The notes under the pieces: generated by a model | Told to the model about the DNA's origin: nothing | What the model saw: only the letters and a program-made list of their open reading frames with translations | Databases searched by the model: none | Position numbers and translations under genes: made by a program | NCBI GenBank assembly: GCA_903852755.1 | Contig: CAINRS010000002.1 | Location: forward strand, 1 to 64,000 | Origin: an uncultured Actinomycetes bacterium | GTDB taxonomy: Bacteria > Actinomycetota > Acidimicrobiia > Acidimicrobiales > Microtrichaceae | Reading direction: 5' to 3' | DNA length: 64,000 bases | In this document: positions 18,296 through 28,317 of the stretch, piece by piece | Position numbering within the stretch: position 1 is the first letter of the stretch | How the letters are laid out: the number at the start of each line of letters is the position of its first letter

Positions 18296-19135
18296 ATGGG
18301 CGGCCGGCCGACAGCTCGGGTGCTCGCCGCCCGTCTCGACGCCGACGGCGGCGCGGCTGCGGGAACGACCTCTGGCCGTCGGCCGGAGCAGGTCCTCGTC
18401 GAGGAACCCCTCGAGCTGCGGGTCGACGACGTGCTCCTCGCCACCACCATGCGGACCCCGGGCCACGACTTCGAGCTCGCTGTCGGCTGGTGCCTCGCCG
18501 AGGGGTTGCTCGGGCCGGTGGCGGCTCCGGCGGTCGTGACCGACATCCGGTACTGCGCCACCGGGTCGGCGGTCGACACCGGCTTCAACACCGTCTCGGT
18601 GACCACCTCGGGCGGTCGACCACCCCGTGCGGCCCGTCTGGGCACGGTGACGTCGTCCTGTGGAGTGTGCGGATCGGACGCGGTCGAGGCGCTCGTCGAG
18701 CGGCTGGAACCGCTCCCAGACGACAGCACGGTGCGCGTGGACACCCTGCGGGGTGCCACCGACGCCGTGGTCGCCCGGCAGGAGCTGTTCGCCACCACCG
18801 GTGGGAGCCACGCCGCCGCGGCGCTCGACGCCGAGGGGCAGGTGCTCGTCGTGCGCGAGGACATCGGCCGACACAACGCGGCCGACAAGGTGGTCGGTCG
18901 GCTCCTCCTCGACGGACGGCTGCCCGTGCCGGCGGGCACGCTGTGGATCTCGGGCCGGGCGAGCTTCGAGATGGTCCAGAAGGCCTGGGCGGCCGGATTC
19001 GTGGCGCTCGTCTCGGTCAGCGCCCCGTCGTCGCTCGCCGTCGCCACCGCCGAGCGCGCGGGGCTCGTGCTCGCCGGGTTCACCAGGTCGGGCCGCACCA
19101 CGGTGTACGCAGGACTGGACCGGATCGTTGCCTGA
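18296..19135 (+). CDS. fdhD: Formate dehydrogenase accessory sulfurtransferase FdhD
   Basis: Delivers sulfur to the molybdenum/tungsten bis-MGD cofactor of formate dehydrogenase-type enzymes. The 279-residue protein has the diagnostic SSCGVCG motif (C122 and C125), preceded by RTPGHDFELAVGW and followed by REDIGRHNAADKVVG. It overlaps the next gene, a molybdopterin oxidoreductase, by 8 bases, which makes that enzyme its likely client. TACACT ends 6 bases before the ATG, so the two-gene transcript is probably leaderless. Confidence 0.94.
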   Translation: MGGRPTARVLAARLDADGGAAAGTTSGRRPEQVLVEEPLELRVDDVLLATTMRTPGHDFELAVGWCLAEGLLGPVAAPAVVTDIRYCATGSAVDTGFNTVSVTTSGGRPPRAARLGTVTSSCGVCGSDAVEALVERLEPLPDDSTVRVDTLRGATDAVVARQELFATTGGSHAAAALDAEGQVLVVREDIGRHNAADKVVGRLLLDGRLPVPAGTLWISGRASFEMVQKAWAAGFVALVSVSAPSSLAVATAERAGLVLAGFTRSGRTTVYAGLDRIVA

Positions 19136-21413
19136 CCCGGTCGTCCCCGGTGCGCTGCAGGGTCCGCTGCGGCGACTCGGACTGCACCCCGAACTCTGGG
19201 CCGGACTCTCGCCGAACGGCGTGGATCAGCAGAAGCCGCGCCACTACCGCGACATGTTCCGGATCGCCCGGGAGCACGCCGGCCACCCCCGACTGGCCTG
19301 GGACCTGCTCACCAAGGGTGTGTGCGACGGATGCGCCCTGGGTGTGGCCGGACTCCACGACTGGACGATCGACGGTGTCCACCTGTGCACGACCCGGCTC
19401 GAGCTGCTGTCGATCAACACGGCCCCCCCGCTCGACCCGGCGTGGCTCGCAGACGTCGGCCGGCTCGCCGGCCGGACCGGCGCCGAGCTGCGGTCGGCCG
19501 GTCGGCTGGCGCACCCGATGCGTCGTCGGCAGGGGGAGGCCGGCTTCCACCGGATCGGTTGGGACGAGGCGCTCGACGTGCTCACCTCGGCGATCCGGTC
19601 GGCCCCACCGGAGCGCATCGCGCTGTACCTGACGTCGCGTGGCCTGACCAACGAGACCTACTACGTCGCTGCCAAGGCGGCCCGGGCCGTCGGCACCGCC
19701 AACGTCGACTCCGCTGCGCGTGTCTGTCACGCACCGTCGACGCTCGGTCTCAAGGCGACGATCGGTGTGGCGGCCTCGACGTGTTCGCTGCGGGACGTGA
19801 TCGAGTCCGACCTGATCGTGCTGTGGGGGACCAACCCGGCCAACAACCAGCCCGTGTTCATGAAGTACCTGGACCAGGCCAAGCGCCGAGGCGCGCAGGT
19901 CGTGGTCGTCAACCCGTACCTCGAGCCCGGACTCGACCGGTACTGGGTTCCGTCCTCGGCGGAGTCGGCGGTGTTCGGCACCCGGATCTGCGACCTCCAC
20001 GTCCCGGTCCGTCCCGGTGGGGACGTGGCCTTCGCCACCGCCGTCGTGCAGCACCTCGACGCCACGGGACGGGTGGACCGTGACTTCGTGGACGCGCACA
20101 CCGAGGGGTGGCCCGAGGCGCTCGCTGCGGCCCGGGCCGTTCCGCTCGACGACCTGCTGCGGACGGCCGGGGTGGAACGCAGGGTGCTCGAGGAGTTCTG
20201 CGACCGCTACGCCACCGCTGCTGGAGCCGTGCTCGTGTGGTCGATGGGCATCACCCAGCACACCACCGGGGTGGACGGGGTGCGCGGGATCGTGAACGTG
20301 GCGCTGGCCCGGGGCAACGTCGGTCGCAACGGCGCCGGACTCATGCCGATCCGCGGGCACTCCGGCGTGCAGGGCGGCGCCGAGATGGGGGCCTACGCCA
20401 CTGCGCTGCCGGGTGGTCTGGACGTCGACCCCGCGAACGCTGCGGCGCTCGCGGCCCAGTGGGGGTTCGCCGTCCCCGACGCGCCGGGACTGACCGCGCC
20501 CGAGATGCTGGACGCTGCCGGCTCCGGCGGACTCGACCTGCTGTGGTCCTCCGGCGGGAACTTCCTCGAGGTGCTGCCCGATCCGGAGACCGTGCGGGCC
20601 GGGTTGGAGCGGGTGCCGCTGCGGGTCCACCAGGACGTCGTGGTGAGCAGCCAGATGCTCGTGCCCGGTGACGACGTGCTGCTGCTGCCGGTTGCGACGC
20701 GCTACGAGCAGGAGGGTGGTGGTACCTCGACCACCACCGAACGACGGGTGGCCTACTCGCCCGAGATCACCCGGCCCCCCGGCGAGGCCCGGAGCGAGTG
20801 GCGCCTGTTCGCCCAGGTGGCCGCCCGGGTCCGTCCCGACCTGGCGTCCGCGTTCGACTGGGCCGACAACCGGGCCCTGCGGGCCGAGATCGCCCGGGTG
20901 GTGCCCACCTACGCCGGGATCGAACACCTGGAACGCACCGGCGACGCCGTGCAGTGGGGAGGTCGGCACCTGTGCTCCGACGGTCGGTTCCCCACGACGT
21001 CGGGCCGGGCGCGCTGGTCGCCGCTCACGCCGGAGGTGCTCGCACCGGCGGATGGTCGGTTCCTGGTCAGCACCCGTCGGGGCAAGCAGTTCAACTCCAT
21101 GGTGCACGCTGCGGTCGACCCGCTCACCGGAGCGGGCCGCGACGCCGTGTACGTCGACCGGGCCGACGCGGCGTCGCTCGGACTCACCGAGGGCGACCCG
21201 GTGCTGCTGCGCTCCGACGTCGGTGAGTTCCGGGGCGTGGCCCACCTGGTGTCGCTCCCGTCCGGCAGCCTGCAGGTCCACTGGCCCGAGGGCAACGTCC
21301 TGCTCCCGGGCTCACCCGAGGAGCGCGAGCCGGGTTCGGGCATCCCCAGCTACCAGGCGGTCGTCGAGATGGTTCCGCTCGGCCGCTCGGGTGCGCACCG
21401 GAGCGATCCGTAG
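19128..21413 (+). CDS. YdeP-type molybdopterin oxidoreductase (formate dehydrogenase-like)
   Basis: A 761-residue bis-MGD enzyme close in length and layout to YdeP-type FdhF relatives. The TTG at 19128 overlaps fdhD and gives family-length protein. RVCHAPSTLGL carries C200 at the position of the Mo-ligating selenocysteine of FDH-H, so a cysteine form is encoded. Other signatures are LWGTNPANNQPV, VVVNPYLEPGLDRYW and the C-terminal RGKQFNSMVH block in the dinucleotide-binding domain. A CDGCALG motif occurs near residue 68, but the usual four-cysteine N-terminal Fe-S motif is not apparent. Its physiological substrate is unknown; formate is only one option. Confidence 0.85.
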   Translation: MPDPVVPGALQGPLRRLGLHPELWAGLSPNGVDQQKPRHYRDMFRIAREHAGHPRLAWDLLTKGVCDGCALGVAGLHDWTIDGVHLCTTRLELLSINTAPPLDPAWLADVGRLAGRTGAELRSAGRLAHPMRRRQGEAGFHRIGWDEALDVLTSAIRSAPPERIALYLTSRGLTNETYYVAAKAARAVGTANVDSAARVCHAPSTLGLKATIGVAASTCSLRDVIESDLIVLWGTNPANNQPVFMKYLDQAKRRGAQVVVVNPYLEPGLDRYWVPSSAESAVFGTRICDLHVPVRPGGDVAFATAVVQHLDATGRVDRDFVDAHTEGWPEALAAARAVPLDDLLRTAGVERRVLEEFCDRYATAAGAVLVWSMGITQHTTGVDGVRGIVNVALARGNVGRNGAGLMPIRGHSGVQGGAEMGAYATALPGGLDVDPANAAALAAQWGFAVPDAPGLTAPEMLDAAGSGGLDLLWSSGGNFLEVLPDPETVRAGLERVPLRVHQDVVVSSQMLVPGDDVLLLPVATRYEQEGGGTSTTTERRVAYSPEITRPPGEARSEWRLFAQVAARVRPDLASAFDWADNRALRAEIARVVPTYAGIEHLERTGDAVQWGGRHLCSDGRFPTTSGRARWSPLTPEVLAPADGRFLVSTRRGKQFNSMVHAAVDPLTGAGRDAVYVDRADAASLGLTEGDPVLLRSDVGEFRGVAHLVSLPSGSLQVHWPEGNVLLPGSPEEREPGSGIPSYQAVVEMVPLGRSGAHRSDP

Positions 21414-21423
21414 ACTCGCCTCC

Positions 21424-22113
21424 ATGTCCCAGACCCAGCCGTCCGTTCCGTCCGAGGGTGAGTCCGTCGTCCACCTCTTCCTCCGGGTCGGCCCGCTGAC
21501 GGACCGGGGTGAGGTCCTCGCCGCCTGCGGTGCGGCGGTCGACCGCGGCACCCAGGTCGTGACCGCCGCCATGCTGGGACACAAGGCGGACCTGTGCGTC
21601 ATGGCGCTGTCGGCAGACCAGTGGGACCTGCGTCGGCTGCAGACCCAACTGGTGGCGGCGGGTCTGGAACTGGTCGACAGCTACGTGTCGCTGACCGAGA
21701 CCTCGGAGTACGCCCAGGGCGTGCCCGAGGAGATGCGGCGGGCCCGCCTGCACCCGGTCCTCCCGCCCGAGGGAAAGCCGGCGTTCTGCTTCTACCCGAT
21801 GTCGAAGCGGCGTGAGGTGGGCGCCAACTGGTTCACGCTGCCGTACGAGGACCGCAAGGAGCTCATGTACGAGCACGGGGCGTCGGGGAGGAAGTTCGCC
21901 GGTCGGGTGCAGCAGGTCGTCACCGGGTCCACGGGGACCGACGACTTCGAGTGGGGGGTGACGTTGTTCTGCGAGCACCCCGACGACGTGAAGGACGTCG
22001 TCTACACGATGCGGTTCGATCAGGCCTCGGCGCTGTACGGCGACTTCGGCACCTTCTACGTCGGCATGGTCGCCGACGCCGGCACGGTGCTCGACGAAAT
22101 CGGCGTCACGTGA
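21424..22113 (+). CDS. hemQ: Coproheme decarboxylase HemQ (ChdC)
   Basis: Converts coproheme III to heme b with peroxide, the last step of the coproporphyrin-dependent pathway. The 229-residue protein belongs to the chlorite dismutase fold. The catalytic tyrosine is kept as Y124 in FCFYPMSKRR, and the proximal heme ligand as H151 in LMYEHGASGRKFAG. The C-terminal DDFEWGVTLF and YTMRFDQASA..GDFGTFYVG blocks are also typical. The other late genes (hemE, hemH, hemG-type) are an operon 27 kb away. TAGACT at 21411-21416 is 7 bases from the ATG, so a leaderless mRNA is likely. Confidence 0.92.
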   Translation: MSQTQPSVPSEGESVVHLFLRVGPLTDRGEVLAACGAAVDRGTQVVTAAMLGHKADLCVMALSADQWDLRRLQTQLVAAGLELVDSYVSLTETSEYAQGVPEEMRRARLHPVLPPEGKPAFCFYPMSKRREVGANWFTLPYEDRKELMYEHGASGRKFAGRVQQVVTGSTGTDDFEWGVTLFCEHPDDVKDVVYTMRFDQASALYGDFGTFYVGMVADAGTVLDEIGVT

Positions 22114-22125
22114 GCTCGGGGCCGG

Positions 22126-22647
22126 TCACCAGCCGCGGCTGCCCGGCCCTCCCTTGAAGGGCCCGACCAGGTCGGGGGTGATCCACCCGCCGTAGAAGTC
22201 GCCGTCGTTCGGTGTGACCTCGTGCTCGCCGACCCGGCACCGGTCGACCCGGCCGGCGTAGAAGGCGAACCAGCCGCTGATCCCGGCGAACGCCGGGGTC
22301 GGCGACGGATACGTCCACGCGGCATCGGCGACGGTCCGGGTCCCGGTCCCGTCGACCAGCACCAGGTCGACGTAGGCCGCCGTCCCCTTCCACTCGCACC
22401 ACGTGACCGTCCGGCTCGGTCGGAGCAGCGAGTGCTCGACGTCCTCGGGCGGGAAGTAGTAGGCGGGGGCCTGGGACGTCTCCACGACCCGTCGTCCCCG
22501 GGTGGTGGCCGCCACCACCACGAGCGTGCCGTCGGGGGTGCGGGCGCTGACCTCGATCGGTCGGTCGACCGGTTCGACCCGGGGCGGTCGGGGGTAGTCC
22601 CAGACCGACTCCTGTCCGGGTCCCGGTTCGATCCGTCGGGGTCGCAC
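22126..22647 (-). CDS. DUF427 domain protein
   Basis: A 173-residue protein with the DUF427 pattern: PRRIEPGPGQESVWDYPRPP near the N-terminus, a TSQAPAYYFPPEDV segment, TVTWCEWKGTAAYVDL and DAAWTYPSPTPAFAGISGWFAFYAGRVD. The fold is a small beta barrel whose biochemical role is not established. Start GTG 22647 is chosen because CATCCT ends 6 bases before it. This -10 almost coincides with that of the divergent neighbour at 22667. It ends 12 bp from hemQ, convergently. Confidence 0.8.
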   Translation of the reverse strand: MRPRRIEPGPGQESVWDYPRPPRVEPVDRPIEVSARTPDGTLVVVAATTRGRRVVETSQAPAYYFPPEDVEHSLLRPSRTVTWCEWKGTAAYVDLVLVDGTGTRTVADAAWTYPSPTPAFAGISGWFAFYAGRVDRCRVGEHEVTPNDGDFYGGWITPDLVGPFKGGPGSRGW

Positions 22648-22652
22648 GGTGT

Positions 22653-22659
22653 CAGGATG
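22653..22659. promoter_or_regulatory. Shared -10 region of two divergent leaderless genes
   Basis: On the plus strand CAGGAT (22653-22658) lies 8 bases before ATG 22667. On the minus strand CATCCT (22659-22654) lies 6 bases before GTG 22647. The two hexamers overlap by five bases, so one melted site could serve both directions. No transcription data support it yet. Confidence 0.45.
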
Positions 22660-22666
22660 CAGCGTG

Positions 22667-23125
22667 ATGGACGACGACGCCCAGCTGCTCGCCCACGGCC
22701 GGGCACTCGCCGACGCCGTCGCCGCGGCCCTCCCGGGGTGGGTGGAGCGCTGCGTGCGTCGTCGGTGCGCCGAGGCCGGGGTGCCCGTCGACGACGAGTT
22801 GGCCACCGCCGCCCGGCGTGCCGGCCGGGCGTGTGCCGAACGGGTCGGTGGATCCGTTGCGGAGCTGTTGGCGACCGACCCCGACGAGCAGCCCACGACA
22901 CCGTTGACGCTGCTGCGGGGGGCGGTCTCGTACCCGGCGGAGGTGCTCGCCGCGGCCGGGGTGCCGCCGGTCGAGCGGGACGACTTCGCCCGACGGGCGT
23001 TCCCCGAGGACGTCTACGACCTGAGTCCGGCCACGGTGGCCGACCTCGATCCCGCTCTGGGGGACCTGGCGATCACCTGGGGTGCCGCCCGGGCCTACGT
23101 GCACCGCCGACGGCACGGCTCCTGA
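22667..23125 (+). CDS. Conserved-looking hypothetical protein, acidic/arginine-rich helical
   Basis: I do not recognise this 152-residue protein. It looks soluble and alpha-helical, rich in Ala, Asp and Arg, with two cysteines near residues 32 and 38 and another near 62; there is no signal peptide or TM helix. Codon use matches the neighbours, which supports a real gene. In-frame starts are GTG 22649, GTG 22664 and ATG 22667; the last is chosen because it reads MDDDAQ after a plausible -10 and an 8-base gap. It is transcribed away from the DUF427 gene and ends 22 bp from the convergent small Cys protein gene. Confidence 0.6.
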   Translation: MDDDAQLLAHGRALADAVAAALPGWVERCVRRRCAEAGVPVDDELATAARRAGRACAERVGGSVAELLATDPDEQPTTPLTLLRGAVSYPAEVLAAAGVPPVERDDFARRAFPEDVYDLSPATVADLDPALGDLAITWGAARAYVHRRRHGS

Positions 23126-23147
23126 CGGCGCTGTACCGCCGGGGGCG

Positions 23148-23336
23148 TCACCCGGGGGGATCCTCGGGGGCCCGGCGCCACCCGGCGTCGGTGATCGAGC
23201 GGGGCTCGAAGAAGAGACAGTCCTCGGGGCAGGCGAACGGCGCAGCCTCGGCGGCGTCCACCCGGCAGCGCTGGACCAGGTCACCGCTGGTGACGGTCCG
23301 GCTGGAGTAGTGGCGGCAGTCCTCTCGAATGGCCAC
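23148..23336 (-). CDS. Small cysteine-containing protein, function unknown
   Basis: A 62-residue protein with four cysteines: one in AIREDCRHY, one in RCRVDAAE, and CPEDC near the middle, followed by FFEPRS. The spacing suggests a small metal-binding or disulfide fold, but no family is assigned. The GTG at 23336 is supported by TACCAT ending 6 bases upstream, the same leaderless arrangement as many genes here. It is transcribed away from amtB and its promoter lies just outside the GlnR-like boxes, so shared nitrogen control is possible but unproven. Confidence 0.55.
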   Translation of the reverse strand: MAIREDCRHYSSRTVTSGDLVQRCRVDAAEAAPFACPEDCLFFEPRSITDAGWRRAPEDPPG

Positions 23337-23362
23337 GGCGGCATGGTACGCGGCCCGCGCCC

Positions 23363-23416
23363 GTAACCGAGTCTCGCGACCGGTGAAACACTGCCGAAAC
23401 ACCTGCTCCCTAGCTT
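23363..23416 (+). promoter_or_regulatory. amtB promoter with GlnR-like 11-bp-phased boxes
   Basis: GAAAC at 23385-23389 and again at 23396-23400 are separated by exactly 6 bases, and GTAAC at 23363-23367 is 22 bases (two turns of 11) upstream. This phasing matches actinobacterial GlnR sites, built of GTnAC/GAAAC half-sites with 6-base gaps; the box at 23374 is degenerate. TAGCTT at 23411-23416 is the likely -10, which leaves a leader of about 50 nt carrying GAGAAAGG before the ATG. Confidence 0.55.
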
Positions 23417-23472
23417 GCCGCCACCGGTCGGGCGTGGGTCGTCCGGTCCGGATCCACCGAGAGAAAGGGCCA

Positions 23473-25112
<1,640 letters not shown>

Positions 25113-25226
25113 TCTCCCGTACTCCGTTCCCCGACCCACGGGGTGCCCCTCCGGTCAGGACAGGCCCGACCTGGCCGGGGGGGCGTGGGGTCGGATGCGG
25201 AGTCCTCCTGGAAGGTGCACCGGGCC

Positions 25227-27557
25227 GTGTCTCCGCCGCTCCTGCGCAGCGAACTGATCAACGACGAGACCCTCCGGGGCCGGGCGTTCGCCTCGGCCTA
25301 CGGAGCCGCCGTCGAGTCGTGGCTCGTCGACCTGTTCGACGAGGCGACGACGCTCTCGTCACCCCCTGACCTCGCTGCGTCACCCGCACCGGTCGAGGGC
25401 CTCGCCCTCCTGGCCGTGGGTGGTCAGGGTCGCTCGGAACTGTGCCCGCAGTCCGACCTGGACCTGCTGCTGGTGTTCGACAAGGGCGTCGACCCGGAGC
25501 CGGTCGCCAACGGCATCTGGTACCCGGTCTGGGACGCCGGGCTGAAGCTCGGCCACGCAGTCCGTACCGTGCGTGACTCCGTGTCGCTCGCGGCCGAGGA
25601 CCTGCAGACGGCGACCGCCCTGCTGTCGGCGCGCCACCTCGCCGGGGACCGCCGTCTGAGCTCCGAGCTGGTCGAGAAGGCCCGCCTCGGCTGGCGTCGC
25701 CGTGGGAGGTCCTGGCTGGACGAGCTCGGTCGGTCGGTCGAGGAGCGTCATCGCAGCGCCGGTGAGGTGGCGTTCGAGCTCGAACCGGACCTCAAGGAGG
25801 GCCGGGGCGGGCTGCGGGACGTCCACGCCCTGGTCTGGGCACGTGAGGCGGGTGCCGAGATCGACCCCAGGGTGCTGAGCGACCTCCAGCGCCACCACGA
25901 CACGCTCCTCGAGATCCGGGTCGAACTGCACCGCGTCCGTGGCCGGCCCGGCGACCGTCTCCTGCTCGAGGACCAGGACACCGTCGCCCAGCGACTCGGA
26001 CTCGGTGACGCCGACGAGCTCATGGCATCGGTCGCCCTCGCCGGCCGGTCGATCGCCTGGGCGAGCGACGAGGCCTGGTTCGAGATCAGCCGGGTGGTCA
26101 CCAAGCGGAGGGGCCGTCGTCGTCGTGACCGGGCGGTCGAGCACGGACTCGTGATCCGTGAGGGTCGCGTCGCTCTGGCCGACCCCGGGCAGCCCCCGGA
26201 TCCTGAGACCGTGCTGCGTGTGGCGGTCACCGCAGCACGCCACGAGGCGCGCATCGACCTGGGCACCCTCGACGCCCTCCAGGCAGCCCCACCGCTGCCG
26301 TCACCGTGGCCCGACGAGGCGAGGCAGCTGTTCGCCGAGCTGCTCCTGATCGGACCGACCGCCGTGCCGGTCGTCGAGGCGCTCGACTGGTGGAACCTGT
26401 GGGTGCCCGTACTCCCCGAGTGGGAGCCGGTTCGGTGCCGGCCCCAGCGGAACGCCCTGCACCGGTTCACGGTGGACCGTCACCTCCTCGAGGCGGCCGC
26501 CGAGGCGGCGCAGCTCCGTCACCGGGTGGATCGACCTGATCTGCTCGTGCTCGCCGCCCTGTTCCACGACATCGGGAAGGGGTACGAGGGCGACCACAGC
26601 GAGGTGGGCGAGTCGATCGCCCGCAGGACCCTGGCCCGGATGGGGTACGACACGTCGGACGTCTCGTCGGTCTGCGCCGCGGTGCGACACCACCTGCTGC
26701 TCCCGGACGTGGCCACCCGACGCGACCTGGACGACCCCGTCACCATCTCGACCGTCGCCAGGCAGGTCGGTACGACCGAACAACTGGCGCTGTTCCGGGC
26801 CCTGTCCGAGGCGGATGCGCTCGCAACCGGGCCGGCGGCGTGGGGCCCGTGGCGGTCCCAGCTCGTCGACCGGCTCTGCTCGTTGGTGCGTCGGAGTCTC
26901 GACGTGCACGAGGCCGAGGACGTCGCCGCCGAGGAGCCGTCCTTCCCGTCGTCGGAGCAGCGGGCGCTCATGGCCTCGGGTGAGACCACGGTGGTGGGCA
27001 GCGAGGATCAACTCGTCGTCGTCTGCTCCGACCGTCCCGGAGTGGTGTCCCGGGTCGCCGGAGTCCTCGCCCTGCACGGTCTCGACGTCGTCCGGGCGGT
27101 CATCCACTCCGAGGGCGACGTCGTGCTCGACGAGTTCCGGGTCGCCATCGACGCCACGCGACTCGTTCCGTGGGACCGGGTCGTCGTCGACGTCGAGCGT
27201 GTGCTCGAGGGTCGGCTGGCGCTCGCCTCCCGGTTGTCGGAGCGGATCGGCTCCTCACACCAGCGACGACCCGGGATCCACCAGCTCGTGCCGCTGGTCC
27301 GGTTCGACAACGACGGATCCGACGCCGCCACGATCATCGAGGTGGTCGGCCCGGACACCCCGGGGCTGCTCTACCGGATCACCAAGGCCATGGCCGAGAT
27401 GTACCTCGACGTCCGCTCGGCACGTATCCAGACCGTCGGCGACGACGTCGTCGACACGTTCTACGTGGTCGACGCCGCCGGCGGGAAGCTCGTCGACGGC
27501 GAGGTGCAGCACGAGGTGCGACGGGCGCTCATGTTCGCCCTCGACGAGGAGCTCTGA
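25227..27557 (+). CDS. glnD: Bifunctional PII nucleotidyltransferase / modifying enzyme GlnD
   Basis: Modifies and demodifies PII in response to nitrogen status. Domains in order: nucleotidyltransferase with GGQGRSELCPQSDLDLLL (the GS..DxD-type site), a helical GlnD-specific linker (DLKEGRGGLRDVHAL), the HD domain with LFHDIGKG, and two C-terminal ACT domains (VVVCSDRPGVVSRVAGVLA and VVGPDTPGLLYRITKAMAE). In actinobacteria the reaction is often adenylylation. Starts at GTG 25143, 25185, 25215 or 25227 are possible; 25227 is chosen for GGAAGG at 25210-25215. Length is about 776 residues, near the family norm. Confidence 0.93.
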   Translation: MSPPLLRSELINDETLRGRAFASAYGAAVESWLVDLFDEATTLSSPPDLAASPAPVEGLALLAVGGQGRSELCPQSDLDLLLVFDKGVDPEPVANGIWYPVWDAGLKLGHAVRTVRDSVSLAAEDLQTATALLSARHLAGDRRLSSELVEKARLGWRRRGRSWLDELGRSVEERHRSAGEVAFELEPDLKEGRGGLRDVHALVWAREAGAEIDPRVLSDLQRHHDTLLEIRVELHRVRGRPGDRLLLEDQDTVAQRLGLGDADELMASVALAGRSIAWASDEAWFEISRVVTKRRGRRRRDRAVEHGLVIREGRVALADPGQPPDPETVLRVAVTAARHEARIDLGTLDALQAAPPLPSPWPDEARQLFAELLLIGPTAVPVVEALDWWNLWVPVLPEWEPVRCRPQRNALHRFTVDRHLLEAAAEAAQLRHRVDRPDLLVLAALFHDIGKGYEGDHSEVGESIARRTLARMGYDTSDVSSVCAAVRHHLLLPDVATRRDLDDPVTISTVARQVGTTEQLALFRALSEADALATGPAAWGPWRSQLVDRLCSLVRRSLDVHEAEDVAAEEPSFPSSEQRALMASGETTVVGSEDQLVVVCSDRPGVVSRVAGVLALHGLDVVRAVIHSEGDVVLDEFRVAIDATRLVPWDRVVVDVERVLEGRLALASRLSERIGSSHQRRPGIHQLVPLVRFDNDGSDAATIIEVVGPDTPGLLYRITKAMAEMYLDVRSARIQTVGDDVVDTFYVVDAAGGKLVDGEVQHEVRRALMFALDEEL

Positions 27558-27596
27558 ACGGGACGGCACCTGCGTGGTGGCGGGTAGGGTGCGCGC

Positions 27597-28298
27597 GTGG
27601 AGCCGCCGCCGAGCGAACAGGACCTCTTCCGGTGGGCCGAGGCCCTGTCGGGGATCGGCCGGACCGGGCTCGCGTTCTCGGAGAGCCTCTACGAGCGGGA
27701 ACGGTACGAGGAGGTCCTCCACGTCGCGGCGGAGATCCGGGCCGCCGCCCGGTGGCTCGCCGGGGTCGAGGAGCTCCCGTCGAGCGACGTGGTCGGAGAG
27801 TGGATGGCCAGCGTGGAGTCCGGGCCTGCGGGGTACGTCACGCCCAAGGTCGCGGTCGGTGCGGTCGTCGGCAACCGTGAGGGTCAGATCCTCCTGCTGC
27901 AGCGGAGCGACTCGGGCATCTGGCTCTACCCGACCGGCTGGGCCGACGTGGGGTACTCGCCGAGCGAGGTGGCGGTGAAGGAGGTCCACGAGGAGACCGG
28001 GATCGAGGTCGAGGTCGAGCGGCTGATCGGCGTGTTCGACGGCCTGCGACTCGGGTTCACCAGGCTGCCGCTCTACTCGATGGTCTTCCTGTGTCGTGCG
28101 GTCGGCGGTGAACTGCGGGGCCACCCGCTCGAGACGCTCGACGTGGGGTGGTTCCACCAGGACGAGCTCCCGCACCCCGTCGCCGGGATCGACCACTGGG
28201 GTGACCACGCCTTCGCCGCCATCCGGGGCGAGGCGGTCGACGTGCTGTACGACCACCCACGTGGGTCGGTGTGGCGCGGCGGCGACCAACCGGACTGA
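27597..28298 (+). CDS. NUDIX hydrolase with N-terminal helical domain
   Basis: A 233-residue protein. Residues 1-75 form a helical NUDIX-associated domain (SEQDLFRWAEALSGIGRTGLAF), and residues about 85-215 a NUDIX domain with the box at about 114-137 (GWADVGYS..EVAVKEVHEETGIEVE) that binds metal at the REUXEE-like Glu cluster; one usual Arg is Lys or Val here. Related proteins hydrolyse ADP-ribose-type or nucleotide-sugar pyrophosphates, but the substrate is unknown. TAGGGT ends 6 bases before GTG 27597, so a leaderless transcript is likely and glnD read-through is not needed. Confidence 0.87.
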   Translation: MEPPPSEQDLFRWAEALSGIGRTGLAFSESLYERERYEEVLHVAAEIRAAARWLAGVEELPSSDVVGEWMASVESGPAGYVTPKVAVGAVVGNREGQILLLQRSDSGIWLYPTGWADVGYSPSEVAVKEVHEETGIEVEVERLIGVFDGLRLGFTRLPLYSMVFLCRAVGGELRGHPLETLDVGWFHQDELPHPVAGIDHWGDHAFAAIRGEAVDVLYDHPRGSVWRGGDQPD

Positions 28299-28317
28299 CC
28301 GTTCCCGTTCGCCGGGT

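Noticed and set aside
21424-22113. HemQ suspected of lacking its catalytic tyrosine because NWF replaces NWY.
   Set aside because: The catalytic tyrosine of the family is the one in the CFYPM segment, present here as Y124.
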